A stretch of 64,000 bases of DNA from Syncephalis plumigaleata. Its lineage: Eukaryota; Zoopagomycota; Zoopagomycetes; Zoopagales; Piptocephalidaceae. Below are positions 1 to 11,269 of the stretch, piece by piece. The stretch spans positions 2,170,001-2,234,000 of the forward strand of contig JAIXMF010000001.1 of the NCBI GenBank assembly GCA_025201365.1. The letters are read 5' to 3'. The stretch's first letter is position 1, and each line of letters starts with the position of its first letter. The notes under the pieces were generated by a model, which saw only the letters and a program-made list of their open reading frames with translations, was not told where the DNA came from and did no database searches. The position numbers were made by a program, and so were the translations under genes.

Positions 1-515
1 AGATCCATGGACTCGTGCTCAAGTAAGATAGATACATGATACACCGATTACGCCATCATATACAATGTATACTAATCGGTAGACTAGACACGTATCCTTT
101 GTGCTATTATCGGCTGTGATATTCAACCAACTCAAAATCTACGATTACTTCATAAGATTGGCGATACTAAAGCTGAATGGGCACATCATTGGATTACTGT
201 AGGATTCACGGGTAAGTGCAAGTGTGTACACACACACCACCGATTAATGATGAATCATTGCTAAATTACAATCATGTAGCTCTCGAGAAGGAGCTAACGA
301 GAACTGCCGGCAAATATTGTATTGGCGATCAGATTACAATGGCTGATCTTTACTTGCCACCGCAAGTGTACAATGCTCATCGATTTAACGTGGACATGAG
401 TCAGTTCCCAACGATTACGCGTATTGACGCTAATCTAGCATCGATCGAGGCCTTCCGTCTTGCGCATTACAGTCGACAGCCAGACTGTCCACCCGAGTTA
501 CGCGCACAAGATTAA
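1..515 (+). CDS. maiA: Maleylacetoacetate isomerase (zeta-class GST), 3' part
   Basis: Isomerises maleylacetoacetate to fumarylacetoacetate in tyrosine/phenylalanine catabolism, using glutathione, in the cytosol. Exons seen: 1-22, 88-211 and 280-515; introns 23-87 and 212-279 have gtaaga/gtaagt donors and tag acceptors. The joined protein reads DPWTRAQ, then CDIQPTQNLRLLHKIGD, then KYCIGDQITMADLYLPPQVY and ends in PPELRAQD. This is the C-terminal helical domain of the zeta GST family, including the family-typical CDIQP..QNLRVL and MAD..L.PQVYNA stretches. The N-terminal thioredoxin-like half lies left of the window. Stop TAA at 513-515, with an AATAAA signal about 20 bases later. The product is well recognised; only the 5' limit is unknown. 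Confidence 0.93.
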
Positions 516-1284
516 GCTGTCGATAAGTTGAATTGAATAAAGCGTTTTTTATTATTGCTACTATAATGTAGCATGATAAAGATATATACAATATTATGAG
601 TCGAATGAGCAATAGTTATCATTTAGCATGGTAAATAATGCTGCACGATGAATGAAACTCGATAGGAATAAACGATGCTAATGTTTTGATGATCATCTCA
701 AGATGATAATTGGACGAAACTATTCCGGCACAACTAGCCAAGTATCGTATCATTCGAATACACCACTAGTAGTAATATCAATGGATGTATATTTACCTGT
801 AGTCATTGTAATCAATTGTATAGCAAATCATCGAACAACACAATAGATACTGACCATCTGACGTGATCGTGCGTGCATTGACATGAATACACGATTACTA
901 CCTAGTACTTGAATCATGAACTATAACTGAATGACAGCATAGCTTACAAGTAGAAACAATGGTTAATGGTTATTGCCATCATAGTTGAAGTGTATTCAAT
1001 GACTTGTCTATTATCTCGAATGCTTTAATGTTAGCTAGTTGCACACCAATGCATCATGTAGATCGAGCTATTGTTGAAACTAAAGCAAATTCCATTTCAT
1101 TTCAACATCAATCATGCATGTTTCATTTGCAGCTGAATTCAATACACTATTATGGATTTTATTCACGTTAGCTGTAATATAATCAAGATTCTAATAGCAT
1201 TCAAGATCTATTATGGCCTTTATCCATGCTGGTTTGCAATAAAGTCAGTACCCTAATGTCATTCAATATCTATAATTAGCAACT

Positions 1285-1482
1285 ACACATGACGAACGGT
1301 TTCATGGCTCATTTATTTGATACTTCGTTTAACAGCATTCCAATACACTATTTTGGATTTCATCCACATGAGATGTAACAGAATCACAGCTGTAAATGAG
1401 TACCGTTAATGTCATCTAACATCTATCGTTCGAAATTACACATGGCGAACGGTTCCATGGCTCGTTTATTTGATACTTGGTT
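1285..1482. repeat. Internal upstream repeats of the kinase-like genes
   Basis: The motif acatg(a/g)cgaacggtt(t/c)catgg followed by ctc(a/g)tttatttgatactt occurs at about 1285-1325 and 1437-1482. A second motif, aatacactatt(a/t)tggatt, occurs near 1141 and 1337. The same arrangement precedes the genes of units 2 and 3. These look like old duplications within the upstream region; a regulatory role is possible but not shown. Confidence 0.6.
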
Positions 1483-1521
1483 TTGAAAGACGTTCCGATA
1501 CCGCAAACATTGACTTTTCAC

Positions 1522-1529
1522 CTATAAAT
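1522..1529 (+). promoter_or_regulatory. TATA-like box of kinase-like gene 1
   Basis: The sequence ctataaat lies 107 bases before the ATG at 1636. It is conserved in position and sequence in the other two units although unit 3 has diverged around it, which supports a core-promoter role. Confidence 0.5.
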
Positions 1530-1635
1530 GAGTAGCCATTTGGCGTGAACAAGTCAACGGCTTACTATCCTCTTCTCATTTACACGCATAATACAAGTGC
1601 CTTCACTTCTTTACTCTTAGACTATAGCGAACAAT

Positions 1636-2915
1636 ATGCGGATAACTCTACATTCTGCATTGGCTATTAGCACTTGTGCTTTAGCACTGTTATCCCAGCT
1701 ACCGAGTGTTCACTCATATTTCGGTGTTTTCAACAAAAAAGGCAAGCTACTCATATGTGGTCTATTTGATGTCTGCTAACTTGCTTATAGGTGGCTATCC
1801 TATAAACACGTTTGCCCAGAGATATGTTGATGCAAACCAGAAAAAGCATGGACTGTCGAATATATACTGGGGCGGTGGAGATGGTGATCAGCTTAGTCTA
1901 GCTCGAGTAACCTGGAACAAACAAGATGCCTTTATGAAATGTGATATAGCCGCTTACGGAACAAATCTATCTGAATTAGACATGCCTGAAATTGATGCAT
2001 TCGAAGTAAGTACATTGATTTATTATTCAAATAGCTTTGCTCATCATATGACATAAAACAGGCATTGAAGGAAGCAAAAGAGAAGCTGAAAGGTGTCTAC
2101 GCAACAGGTCGACAAAATGCCATGGATCCATTGCATCAATTTGATTTTTCTGAAAGCAATGGAAATAAATACTTCTGCCACCTCTACGGCTATATCAATG
2201 GAAAAACTCTAGAAGATCACATCAGAAAACATACCGTTTCACAGGCATATATTATTGCTTCTGAAATATTACCTGAAGTTATTAAAGGTAAGCATTATGA
2301 TCATTCATATAGCATGATTACTAATTGTTTTGTAGGCTTGATTTATCTTTACAATGCTGGCATTATTCATGGCGATCTATTTCCGAAAAGTAAGCAAACA
2401 TCTATATAAATGAACTATGCTAACAATGGAGTGTAGATATCATGATACAAAAGAATTTCCTTGGTAGAATAACTGGCGTAAAAATCATAGATTTTGATTC
2501 AGCGTCCATATTTGACAAGGAACAAGGCTGGCGACCTATAGACCCGATAAATGAGGCATACTTATCATCGAATCCACCTCAACAGTACGCGAGCTGTAAG
2601 CAGCTTAAGAATGAGATAACTGAATTCTTAAACATATTTGTTACTCTCAACGAAAGGGAGAACCCTTATGATCCTAACTATGTAGTGACCGAACAAGTTG
2701 TACTAGATTATTTAAAAGAGTTTCAGGAAAATGAAAATTATGCCAAGTTAGAACTAGGCAATGTGAAGGCAGCCATTCCTGCGATACGCTATCTTCTTAA
2801 AGTGTATTACACATTAATGAGGGATCCATTCACTTGCTCCTCTCCTATACGTGCATTAAAAGGGCTACCACCTCGCATTAGTACACCTAGTAGACCAGTT
2901 AGTCCCATAGTCTAA
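1636..2915 (+). CDS. Secreted kinase-like protein, array copy 1
   Basis: Five exons: 1636-1723, 1791-2005, 2062-2287, 2336-2389 and 2437-2915 (353 aa). The first 27 residues are a clear signal peptide (MRITLHSALAIS..., ending SVHS). Exon 2 contains AFMKC, a possible ATP-site lysine. Exon 4 gives the catalytic loop IIHGDLFPKN, and exon 5 VKIIDFDSA, a metal-binding DFD in place of DFG. These are the HxD....N and DxD elements of the protein-kinase/aminoglycoside-phosphotransferase fold; I see no canonical glycine-rich loop. Catalytic Asp and Asn are present, so activity is possible; the substrate is unknown. The exon 1 donor is uncertain: gtgttt at 1724 gives a normal 67-nt intron, gtggtc at 1757 a 34-nt one, and both keep frame. 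The gene may be a secreted effector (inference from signal peptide, family expansion and divergence). Confidence 0.8.
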
Positions 2916-3466
2916 TCGATACACTATTAGTATATGGTAAGTACCGATCAGTAGCTGATTCATTCTACTAAAATGCTAATATGCCATTGAATGAATTAGC
3001 AATCATATTGACAATGAGAATGTGATGGCACTCGCATAGCATGACCATACAACTACTGGTATCGCTGTATGATCTAATGATTTCATCATCAATAAAACAT
3101 ACTCACTATTTCGATACAATATTATTATAGCTTTTAGATGTACTGCTGCAATATGATGTACTCGTCATTAGGAGTATAGTCAGCAATGGACTTGACTACA
3201 TGGATACAACTGGATATACAATGACTATATAGAATGACTGATGCTAACTGATAATTATGAATGGCGAATAATGAATGTACTAACGAACATCGCTAGCATC
3301 AATTAATTCCACGGCAATAGATACGCAAATAACGAATAAACGAGTAACGCATAGCTCGTTACATACCGTCTTCAGCTACATAGTAATATGGAACATACAT
3401 TGATCGGTTAATGCTACGTGATTCTATGCAAGGTGTACTAAAGGTTTATTGTTATTACTTAGTGAG

Positions 3467-3539
3467 TCTAGAACAGACCTCGAGGGTGTCCTATGAGGCT
3501 TGACGCTTTCACTTTATCATGACTAACTCCTGTTCTAGA
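3467..3539. repeat. Inverted repeat, possible hairpin (unit 1)
   Basis: tctagaacag (3467-3476) is the exact reverse complement of ctgttctaga (3530-3539), with a 53-base loop. The same arrangement occurs in unit 2 at 7641-7650 and 7704-7713. It could form a stem in RNA or be a protein-binding palindrome pair; no known RNA family is recognised. Confidence 0.5.
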
Positions 3540-4050
3540 AGGCAGTTTAGTTTCACGATCTAGCATGCATATATAATACTCGGTCAAAGGGACATTCAGT
3601 CGTGTGCCACTCTGTCTACTATTACCTGACCTACGCCGTTTAACGCCACTTTCTACATATCAACAGGCTGTGAAGCAACGCGTGCCATTCTCGACTACGT
3701 GTTTATATGCTCCATATATTGACCGGTGCATCCTACATGAACCTATACCGCGTAACTAACTCGCATGGTTACATGTACCTGGTGGTTAATAGTTCCTAAT
3801 CATTCTTGGTTATTGGTGAATACCACCTGCTTTACACGTTCACTCCTCTCTCTCTCTCTCTATTGTTTACTCGTTCCTTTCTCTTTTTCTTTGTCGTTCA
3901 CTACTCGTATTCGTGATGCTCGCTGTACCTGTTCTTTGTTTCTCTTTCTCCTATTCCTTGTATACGCTTACCTTTGCTTAACGCACTCGCGTACTTGTAC
4001 TTTCTCCTCTCTCGCTTGTTTATGTTTAATCGCGTTCGCTGTTCACCACT

Positions 4051-4160
4051 CCTTGTTGTTGTCGTTGATCTAACGGTAGTTCGCGTCATCATCTACGCGA
4101 TCTCTTTACAGTTCCTTGTTGTTGTCGTTGATCTAACGTTAGTTCGCGTCATCATCTATG
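4051..4160. repeat. 62-bp tandem duplication in the array spacer
   Basis: ccttgttgttgtcgttgatc, followed by taacg(g/t)tagttcgcgtcatcatct, is present twice, starting near 4051 and 4113. Both copies recur in unit 2 about 4174 bases downstream. No coding evidence. Confidence 0.75.
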
Positions 4161-5668
4161 CGTTCTACTCATCCTGCCTGTTGTCCTTACCTCTTTGTAG
4201 TTTGCGGTGCTTTTCTACGCACGCTCACTACGATCGCGCGTTCATACTCACTTTATTCTGCTGCAATCACCTCCCCTTTAGACTATAGCACTTGTGCACG
4301 ACAAGACTATCGTGTTGTTCCTGCAAGTGTCTTACAGCTGTCATTGCGTCATGATCCACTCGCGCGTTTATTCCTTTGTACGTTAACAGTGCTCATCTGC
4401 TACTCTTTATATTGCAAGGTAAGCTGCCGTTTGTTTATTAGATTTCTACTGTGTACTAGCTACGGGTATTGCTTGCGCGTCTAAAGCTATTCTGTATGCT
4501 GTTTTGCATACTGTGTAGGCTTCAAGTAAGTTCCGTTTGTTTACTTTTCTATGCTCATTACACTCGTATAAGCCATTTATTAATAAAAAGCAATAAAGCT
4601 ATTAGTACACCACTAATTGGTAATAGATTGGTATTGTTTATTTGTTTGTATTCTATAAGCATATGTGCTCATTCGCTCTATTCACTCCTACTGCTATTCA
4701 TACTACTTGTCTCTCTGCTTCTATTCTCATTCAGCCAATAAACACCATATCAACTTCATAAATATCGCTGTATTCTCTACACTCTATTGAACATACTTTG
4801 CTTCCAACCATTACAACTAGCTACTACTACTATTACTGCTATTCCTATCATTCATATTCAGTTATCAGCAGTATACAGCCAACTAGAATATATCACTCAT
4901 CCACTCACTGATTATGCATTAATATCAATGGATGTATATTTACCTGTAGTCATTGTAATCAATTGTATAGCAAATCATCGAACAACACAATAGATACTGA
5001 CCATCTGACGTGATCGTGCGTGCATTGACATGAATACACGATTACTACCTAATACTTGAATCACGAGCTATAACTGAATGACAGCATAGTTTACAAGTAG
5101 AAACAATGGTTAATGGTTATTGCCATCATAGTTGAAGTGTATTCAATGACTTGTCTATTATCTCGAATGCTTTAATGTTAGCTAGTTGCACACCAATGCA
5201 TCATGTAGATCGAGCTATTGTTGAAACTAAAGCAAATTCCATTTCATTTCAACATCAATCATGCATGTTTCATTTGCAGCTGAATTCAATACACTATTAT
5301 GGATTTTATTCACGTTAGCTGTAATATAATCAAGATTCTAATAGCATTCAAGATCTATTATGGCCATCATCCATGCTGGTTTGCAATAAAGTCAGTACCC
5401 TAATGTCATTCAATGTCTATAATTAGCAACTACACATGACGAACGGTTTCATGGCTCATTTATTTGATACTTCGTTTAACAGCATTCCAATACACTATTT
5501 TGGATTTCATCCACATGAGATGTAACAGAATCACAGCTGTAAATGAGTACCGTTAATGTCATCTAACATCTATCGTTCGAAATTACACATGGCGAACGGT
5601 TCCATGGCTCGTTTATTTGATACTTGGTTTTGAAAGACGTTCCGATACCGCAAACATTGACTTTTCAC

Positions 5669-5676
5669 CTATAAAT
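5669..5676 (+). promoter_or_regulatory. TATA-like box of kinase-like gene 2
   Basis: ctataaat, 107 bases before the ATG at 5783, at the same place as in units 1 and 3. Confidence 0.5.
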
Positions 5677-5782
5677 GAGTAGCCATTTGGCGTGAACAAG
5701 TCAACGGCTTACTATCCTCTTCTCATTTACACGCATAATACAAGTGCCTTCACTTCTTTACTCTTAGACTATAGCGAACAAT

Positions 5783-7095
5783 ATGCGAGTAACTCTACAT
5801 TATGCATTGGCTATTAGCATATGTGCTCTAGCACTGTTATCCCAGCTACCGAGTGTTCACTCAGTTTTAGGTGTTTTCAAGCAAGGCAAGCTATTGATAT
5901 GTAGTCTATCCGATGTCTAATAAATCGTTTATAGGTGATAAGAGACTTCCTCGTACGTTTGCCGAGAGACACGTTGATAGGTACCAAGAAAAATTTGGAC
6001 TATCGAATATCCGGTGGTCTAGTAAAAATACGAAAATGATTAGTTTTGCTCGGGTAAATTGGGACAAGTATGATGCTTTTATGAAATGCGCTATAGTATC
6101 AGTATCGGGACCAATAAGAAGTGGATCAGGGATAAATATGCTTGAAGTAACCGAGGTAGAGGTTGATGCATTCAAAGTAAGTATATCGATGTATTAGTCA
6201 CGCAATTTTACTCATCATAGAACATAAAAACAGGCATTGAAGGAAGCAAAAGACAAATTGAAAGGTGTCTACGCAACAGGTCAACAAAATGTCATGGATC
6301 CATTGCATCAATTTGAATTTTACGAAAAAAAACGGTTTAGATATTTCTGCCATCTTTACAGATTTATTGAAGGTGAAACTCTAAAAGACTACTTCAAGAG
6401 ACATACCATCTCTGAGGCATATATTGCTACTTCCCAAATATTACCTGAAGTTATTAAAGGTAAGCATTATGATTATTTCTAGAGCATGTTTACTAATTGC
6501 TTTATAGGATTAATCTATCTTTACAATGCTGGCATTATCCATTATGATATGCACCAGAGAAGTAAGTAATCGTTACATTAATGAAATGTGCTGTTAACAA
6601 TGAACTGTAGATATTATGCTAGGGAAGAATCCAGCTGGTGGTAAACCAATTGTGAAGATCATTGATCTGGATGTAGCAAAAATATTTAGAAAGGAACAAG
6701 GCTGGCGACCTATAGACCCGATAAATGAGGCATACTTATCATCGAATCCACCTCAACAGTACGCGAGCTGTAAGCAGCTTAAGAATGAGATAACTGAATT
6801 CTTAAACATATTTGTTACTCTCAACGAAAGGGAGAACCCTTATGATCCTAACTATGTAGTGACCGAACAAGTTGTACTAGATTATTTAAAAGAGTTTCAG
6901 GAAGATGAAGATTATGTTGAGTTAGAACTAGGCAATGTGAAGGCAGCCATTCCTACGATACATTATCTCCTTAAAGTGGATTACGTAACAAGGTTTAGTC
7001 CGTCTGTTTGCACATTTCCTCTACGCATATTGAGAGAACAGCCACCACGCATTAGTATACCTAGTAGACCAAATAACCCTACGTTCCAATGGTAA
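5783..7095 (+). CDS. Secreted kinase-like protein, array copy 2
   Basis: Five exons: 5783-5870, 5935-6176, 6234-6459, 6508-6561 and 6611-7095 (364 aa). Signal peptide as in copy 1. Exon 2 (KRLPRTFAERHVDRYQEKFG...) shares only scattered residues with copies 1 and 3 and is longer than in either. The catalytic loop reads IIHYDMHQRN: catalytic Asp and downstream Asn are kept, but the Gly of HGD is replaced by Tyr. The metal-binding segment is VKIIDLDVA. The first part of exon 5 is nearly identical to copy 1 and the second part to copy 3, a mosaic. As in copy 1, the exon 1 donor (5871 or 5901) is uncertain. Activity may differ from copies 1 and 3; the function is unknown. Confidence 0.8.
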
Positions 7096-9965
7096 TACTA
7101 TTAGTATACGGTAAGTACCGAGCAGTAACTGATTCATTCTACTAAAATACTAATAGGTCATTGAATCAATTAGTAATCATATAGACAATGAGAATGTGAT
7201 GACACTCGCACAGCATGACCATACAACTACTGGTATCGCTGTATGATCTAATGATTTCATCATCAATAAAACATACTCACTATTTCGATACAATATTATT
7301 ATAGCTTTTAGATGTACTGCTGCAATATGATGTACTCGTCATTAGGAGTATAGTCAGCAATGGACTTGACTACATGGATACAACTGGATATACAATGACT
7401 ATATAGAATGACTGATGCTAACTGATAATTATGAATGGCGAATAATGAATGTACTAACGAACATCGCTAGCATCAATTAATTCCACGGCAATAGATACGC
7501 AAATAACGAATAAACGAGTAACGCATAGCTCGTTACATACCGTCTTCAGCTACATAGTAATATGGAACATACATTGATCGGTTAATGCTACGTGATTCTA
7601 TGCAAGGTGTACTAAAGGTTTATTGTTATTACTTAGTGAGTCTAGAACAGACCTCGAGGGTGTCCTATGAGGCTTGACGCTTTCACTTTATCATGACTAA
7701 CTCCTGTTCTAGAAGGCAGTTTAGTTTCACGATCTAGCATGCATATATAATACTCGGTCAAAGGGACATTCAGTCGTGTGCCACTCTGTCTACTATTACC
7801 TGACCTACGCCGTTTAACGCCACTTTCTACATATCAACAGGCTGTGAAGCAACGCGTGCCATTCTCGACTACGTGTTTATATGCTCCATATATTGACCGG
7901 TGCATCCTACATGAACCTATACCGCGTAACTAACTCGCATGGTTACATGTACCTGGTGGTTAATAGTTCCTAATCATTCTTGGTTATTGGTGAATACCAC
8001 CTGCTTTACACGTTCACTCCTCTCTCTCTCTCTCTATTGTTTACTCGTTCCTTTCTCTTTTTCTTTGTCGTTCACTACTCGTATTCGTGATGCTCGCTGT
8101 ACCTGTTCTTTGTTTCTCTTTCTCCTATTCCTTGTATACGCTTACCTTTGCTTAACGCACTCGCGTACTTGTACTTTCTCCTCTCTCGCTTGTTTATGTT
8201 TAATCGCGTTCGCTGTTCACCACTCCTTGTTGTTGTCGTTGATCTAACGGTAGTTCGCGTCATCATCTACGCGATCTCTTTACAGTTCCTTGTTGTTGTC
8301 GTTGATCTAACGTTAGTTCGCGTCATCATCTATGCGTTCTACTCATCCTGCCTGTTGTCCTTACCTCTTTGTAGTTTGCGGTGCTTTTCTACGCACGCTC
8401 ACTACGATCGCGCGTTCATACTCACTTTATTCTGCTGCAATCACCTCCCCTTTAGACTATAGCACTTGTGCACGACAAGACTATCGTGTTGTTCCTGCAA
8501 GTGTCTTACAGCTGTCATTGCGTCATGATCCACTCGCGCGTTTATTCCTTTGTACGTTAACAGTGCTCATCTGCTACTCTTTATATTGCAAGGTAAGCTG
8601 CCGTTTGTTTATTAGATTTCTACTGTGTACTAGCTACGGGTATTGCTTGCGCGTCTAAAGCTATTCTGTATGCTGTTTTGCATACTGTGTAGGCTTCAAG
8701 TAAGTTCCGTTTGTTTACTTTTCTATGCTCATTACACTCGTATAAGCCATTTATTAATAAAAAGCAATAAAGCTATTAGTACACCCACTAATTGGTAATA
8801 GATTGGTATTGTTTATTTGTTTGTATTCTATAAGCATATGTGCTCATTCGCTCTATTCACTCCTACTGCTATTCATACTACTTGTCTCTCTGCTTCTATT
8901 CTCATTCAGCCAATAAACACCATATCAACTTCATAAATATCGCTGTATTCTCTACACTCTATTGAACATACTTTGCTTCCAACCATTACAACTAGCTACT
9001 ACTACTATTACTGCTATTCCTATCATTCATATTCAGTTATCAGCAGTATACAGCCAACTAGAATATATCACTCATCCACTCACTGATTATGCATTAATAT
9101 CAATGGATGTATATTTACCTGTAGTCATTGTAATCAATTGTATAGCAAATCATCGAACAACACAATAGATACTGACCATCTGACGTGATCGTGCGTGCAT
9201 TGACATGAATACACGATTACTACCTAATACTTGAATCACGAGCTATAACTGAATGACAGCATAGTTTACAAGTAGAAACAATGGTTAATGGTTATTGCCA
9301 TCATAGTTGAAGTGTATTCAATGACTTGTCTATTATCTCGAATGCTTTAATGTTAGCTAGTTGCACACCAATGCATCATGTAGATCGAGCTATTGTTGAA
9401 ACTAAAGCGAATTCCATTCCATTTCCTTTCCATTTCAATGCCAATCATGCATGTTTCAATTGCAGCTGAATTCAATACACTATTCTAGACTTCATTCATG
9501 TTAGCTGTAACAGAATCATGACCCTAATAGTATTCAGTATCTGTTGTGGCCTTCATCTCCATGCTGGTTGCAATAAAGTCAGTACCCTAATGTCATTCAA
9601 TGCCTATAATTAGTGACTACACATGGCGAAATGCCATGCTGTATTTATTTGATACTACGTTTGAAAGACATTCCAATACACTATTCTGTATTCATCCACA
9701 TGAGATGTAACAGAATCACAGCTGTAAATGAGTACCGTTAATGTCATTCGATATCTATTATTCGAAATTACACAAGGCGAACAGTTTCATGGCTTGGTTA
9801 TTTGATACACCGTTTGAAAACACTTCAATACCGCAAACATCGACTACTCACCTATAAATGTACAGTCATTTGTCGTGAACAAATCAATAGCTCATTATCC
9901 TCTTCTCATTTACACGCACAACATAAATACATTCACTTCTTTGCTCTTAGACTGTAACAAACAAT
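7096..9965. other. Intergenic part of the array, units 2 to 3
   Basis: Near-identical repeat of the unit 1 spacer up to 9095: pyrimidine-rich tract, 62-bp duplication and inverted repeat at 7641-7713. It is followed by the diverged upstream region of copy 3. No gene supported. Confidence 0.6.
9852..9859 (+). promoter_or_regulatory. TATA-like box of kinase-like gene 3
   Basis: ctataaat, 107 bases before the ATG at 9966, kept while neighbouring positions differ from units 1 and 2. Confidence 0.5.
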
Positions 9966-11269
9966 ATGCGAACAACTCCACACTCTACATTGGCTATCAG
10001 CACTTGTGCTTTAGCACTTTTATCCCAAATATCTAGTGTTCACTCAATCCTTGGTACTTTTAACAAAGGAGGCAAGCTATTCATATGTAGTCTATCTGAT
10101 GTCTGCTAACTTGTTTATAGGTGCTAATGCTCTTCCTTTTACTTTTGCCCAGCAACATGTAATGGAAAAGCATAAAGAGTTTGGACTATCGGCTATAGGA
10201 TGGCGCGGTGGGAATACAGATCAGCTTAGACTAGCTCACGTAATTTGGAACAACCAAGCTGGCTTTATGAAATGCGATCAAGTATCAAGCAAAGAAAAGG
10301 GATCTAAAGTGGACGTATTTAGAATGAATATAGCAGAAGTAGACGCATTCAGAGTAAGTGTATCAATTTATTAGTCAAATAGTCCTGCTCACCATATGGC
10401 ATAAAACAGGCATTGATGACTGCAAATAATAGTTTGACAGGCGACTACGCAACAGGTCGAGAAAATGTTATGGACCCATTGTATCAATTTGGCTTTAATG
10501 ATAGTAATGGCAATAAATACTTCTGCCATATTTACAGCTATATCAATGGTGAAACTCTAAATGACTACTTCAGGGGACGAACCATTTTTCAGATGTTTAT
10601 TGCTGCTTCCCAAATATTACCTGAAGTTATTAAAGGTAAGCATGATGATTATTCATAGAATATGATTACTAATTGCTTTATAGGATTGGTCTATCTTTAC
10701 AATGCCGGTGTTATTCATGGCGATATGCATCCGAGAAGTAAGTACACATTAATAATAATGAAATATGCTCACAATGAAATACAGATATTATGCTACAGCT
10801 TGATCCAGGTCGTAGAATAGTTGGTGTAAAGATCATTGATCTGGATGTAGCAAAAATATTTAGAAAGGAACAAGGCTGGCGACCTATAAACCCGATGAAT
10901 GAGGCATACTTATCATCGGATCCACCTCAACAATACGCGAGCTGTAACCAGCTTAAGAATGTGATAGCTAAATATTTAGGAATATTTGTTATTCTCAACG
11001 AAAGGGAAAACCCTTATGATCCTAACTATGTAGTGACCGAACAAGTTGTACTAGATTATTTAAAAGAGTTTCAGGAAGATGAAGATTATGTTGAGTTAGA
11101 ACTAGGCAATGTGAAGGCAGCCATTCCTACGATACATTATCTCCTTAAAGTGGATTACGTAACAAGGTTTAGTCCGTCTGTTTGCACATTTCCTCTACGC
11201 ATATTGAGAGAACAGCCACCACGCATTGGTACATCTAGTAGACCAAATAACCCTACGTTCCAATGGTAA
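9966..11269 (+). CDS. Secreted kinase-like protein, array copy 3
   Basis: Five exons: 9966-10053, 10121-10353, 10410-10635, 10684-10737 and 10785-11269 (361 aa). Signal peptide MRTTPHSTLAISTC..., ending SVHS. Exon 3 has NKYFCHIYSYINGETLNDYF, similar in place to a kinase hinge region. Exon 4 gives the catalytic loop VIHGDMHPRN and exon 5 VKIIDLDVA, so the HGD....N and DxD motif residues are intact. The C-terminal half of exon 5 is almost identical to copy 2. The substrate is unknown. Alternative reading of exon 1 as in the other copies (donor at 10087). Confidence 0.8.

Larger units (their letters stand above)
774..4920. repeat. Tandem unit 1 of the ~4.15-kb array
   Basis: First full copy of a direct tandem repeat. 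It begins at aatatcaatggatgtatatt (774), which recurs at 4921 and 9096. It holds an upstream region with internal repeats, one secreted kinase-like gene (1636-2915) and about 2 kb of T/C-rich non-coding DNA. Sequence left of 774 is not shared with the other units, so 774 is the array edge. Non-coding parts of units 1 and 2 are almost identical over long stretches, implying recent duplication or continuing homogenisation. Confidence 0.93.
2916..5782. other. Intergenic part of the array, units 1 to 2
   Basis: No gene supported. The first ~300 bases are the 3' flank of copy 1, with aataaa near 3090. From about 3830 to 4480 the plus strand is strongly pyrimidine-rich, including a CT microsatellite at 3847-3862. 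It contains a 62-bp tandem duplication (4051-4160) and a short inverted repeat (3467-3539). The open frames of 100-odd codons here are by-products of this composition. 4921-5782 is the upstream region of copy 2. Confidence 0.6.
4921..9095. repeat. Tandem unit 2 of the ~4.15-kb array
   Basis: Second full copy, 4175 bases. The stretch 7230-9095 matches 3056-4920 nearly base for base at an offset of 4174-4175. The gene inside (5783-7095) differs strongly from the unit 1 gene in exons 2-4 but is almost identical in the first part of exon 5. Confidence 0.93.

Noticed and set aside
3765-4741. Overlapping open frames of 90-108 codons, repeated exactly in unit 2
   Set aside because: They lie in a pyrimidine-rich spacer, overlap each other in several frames and encode Leu/Ser/Phe-rich strings without a domain. 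Identity between units reflects recent duplication, not selection on a protein.
774-9095. Array units as LTR-type or other mobile elements
   Set aside because: No reverse transcriptase, integrase, transposase, terminal repeats or target-site duplication is seen; the units are plain tandem gene duplications.
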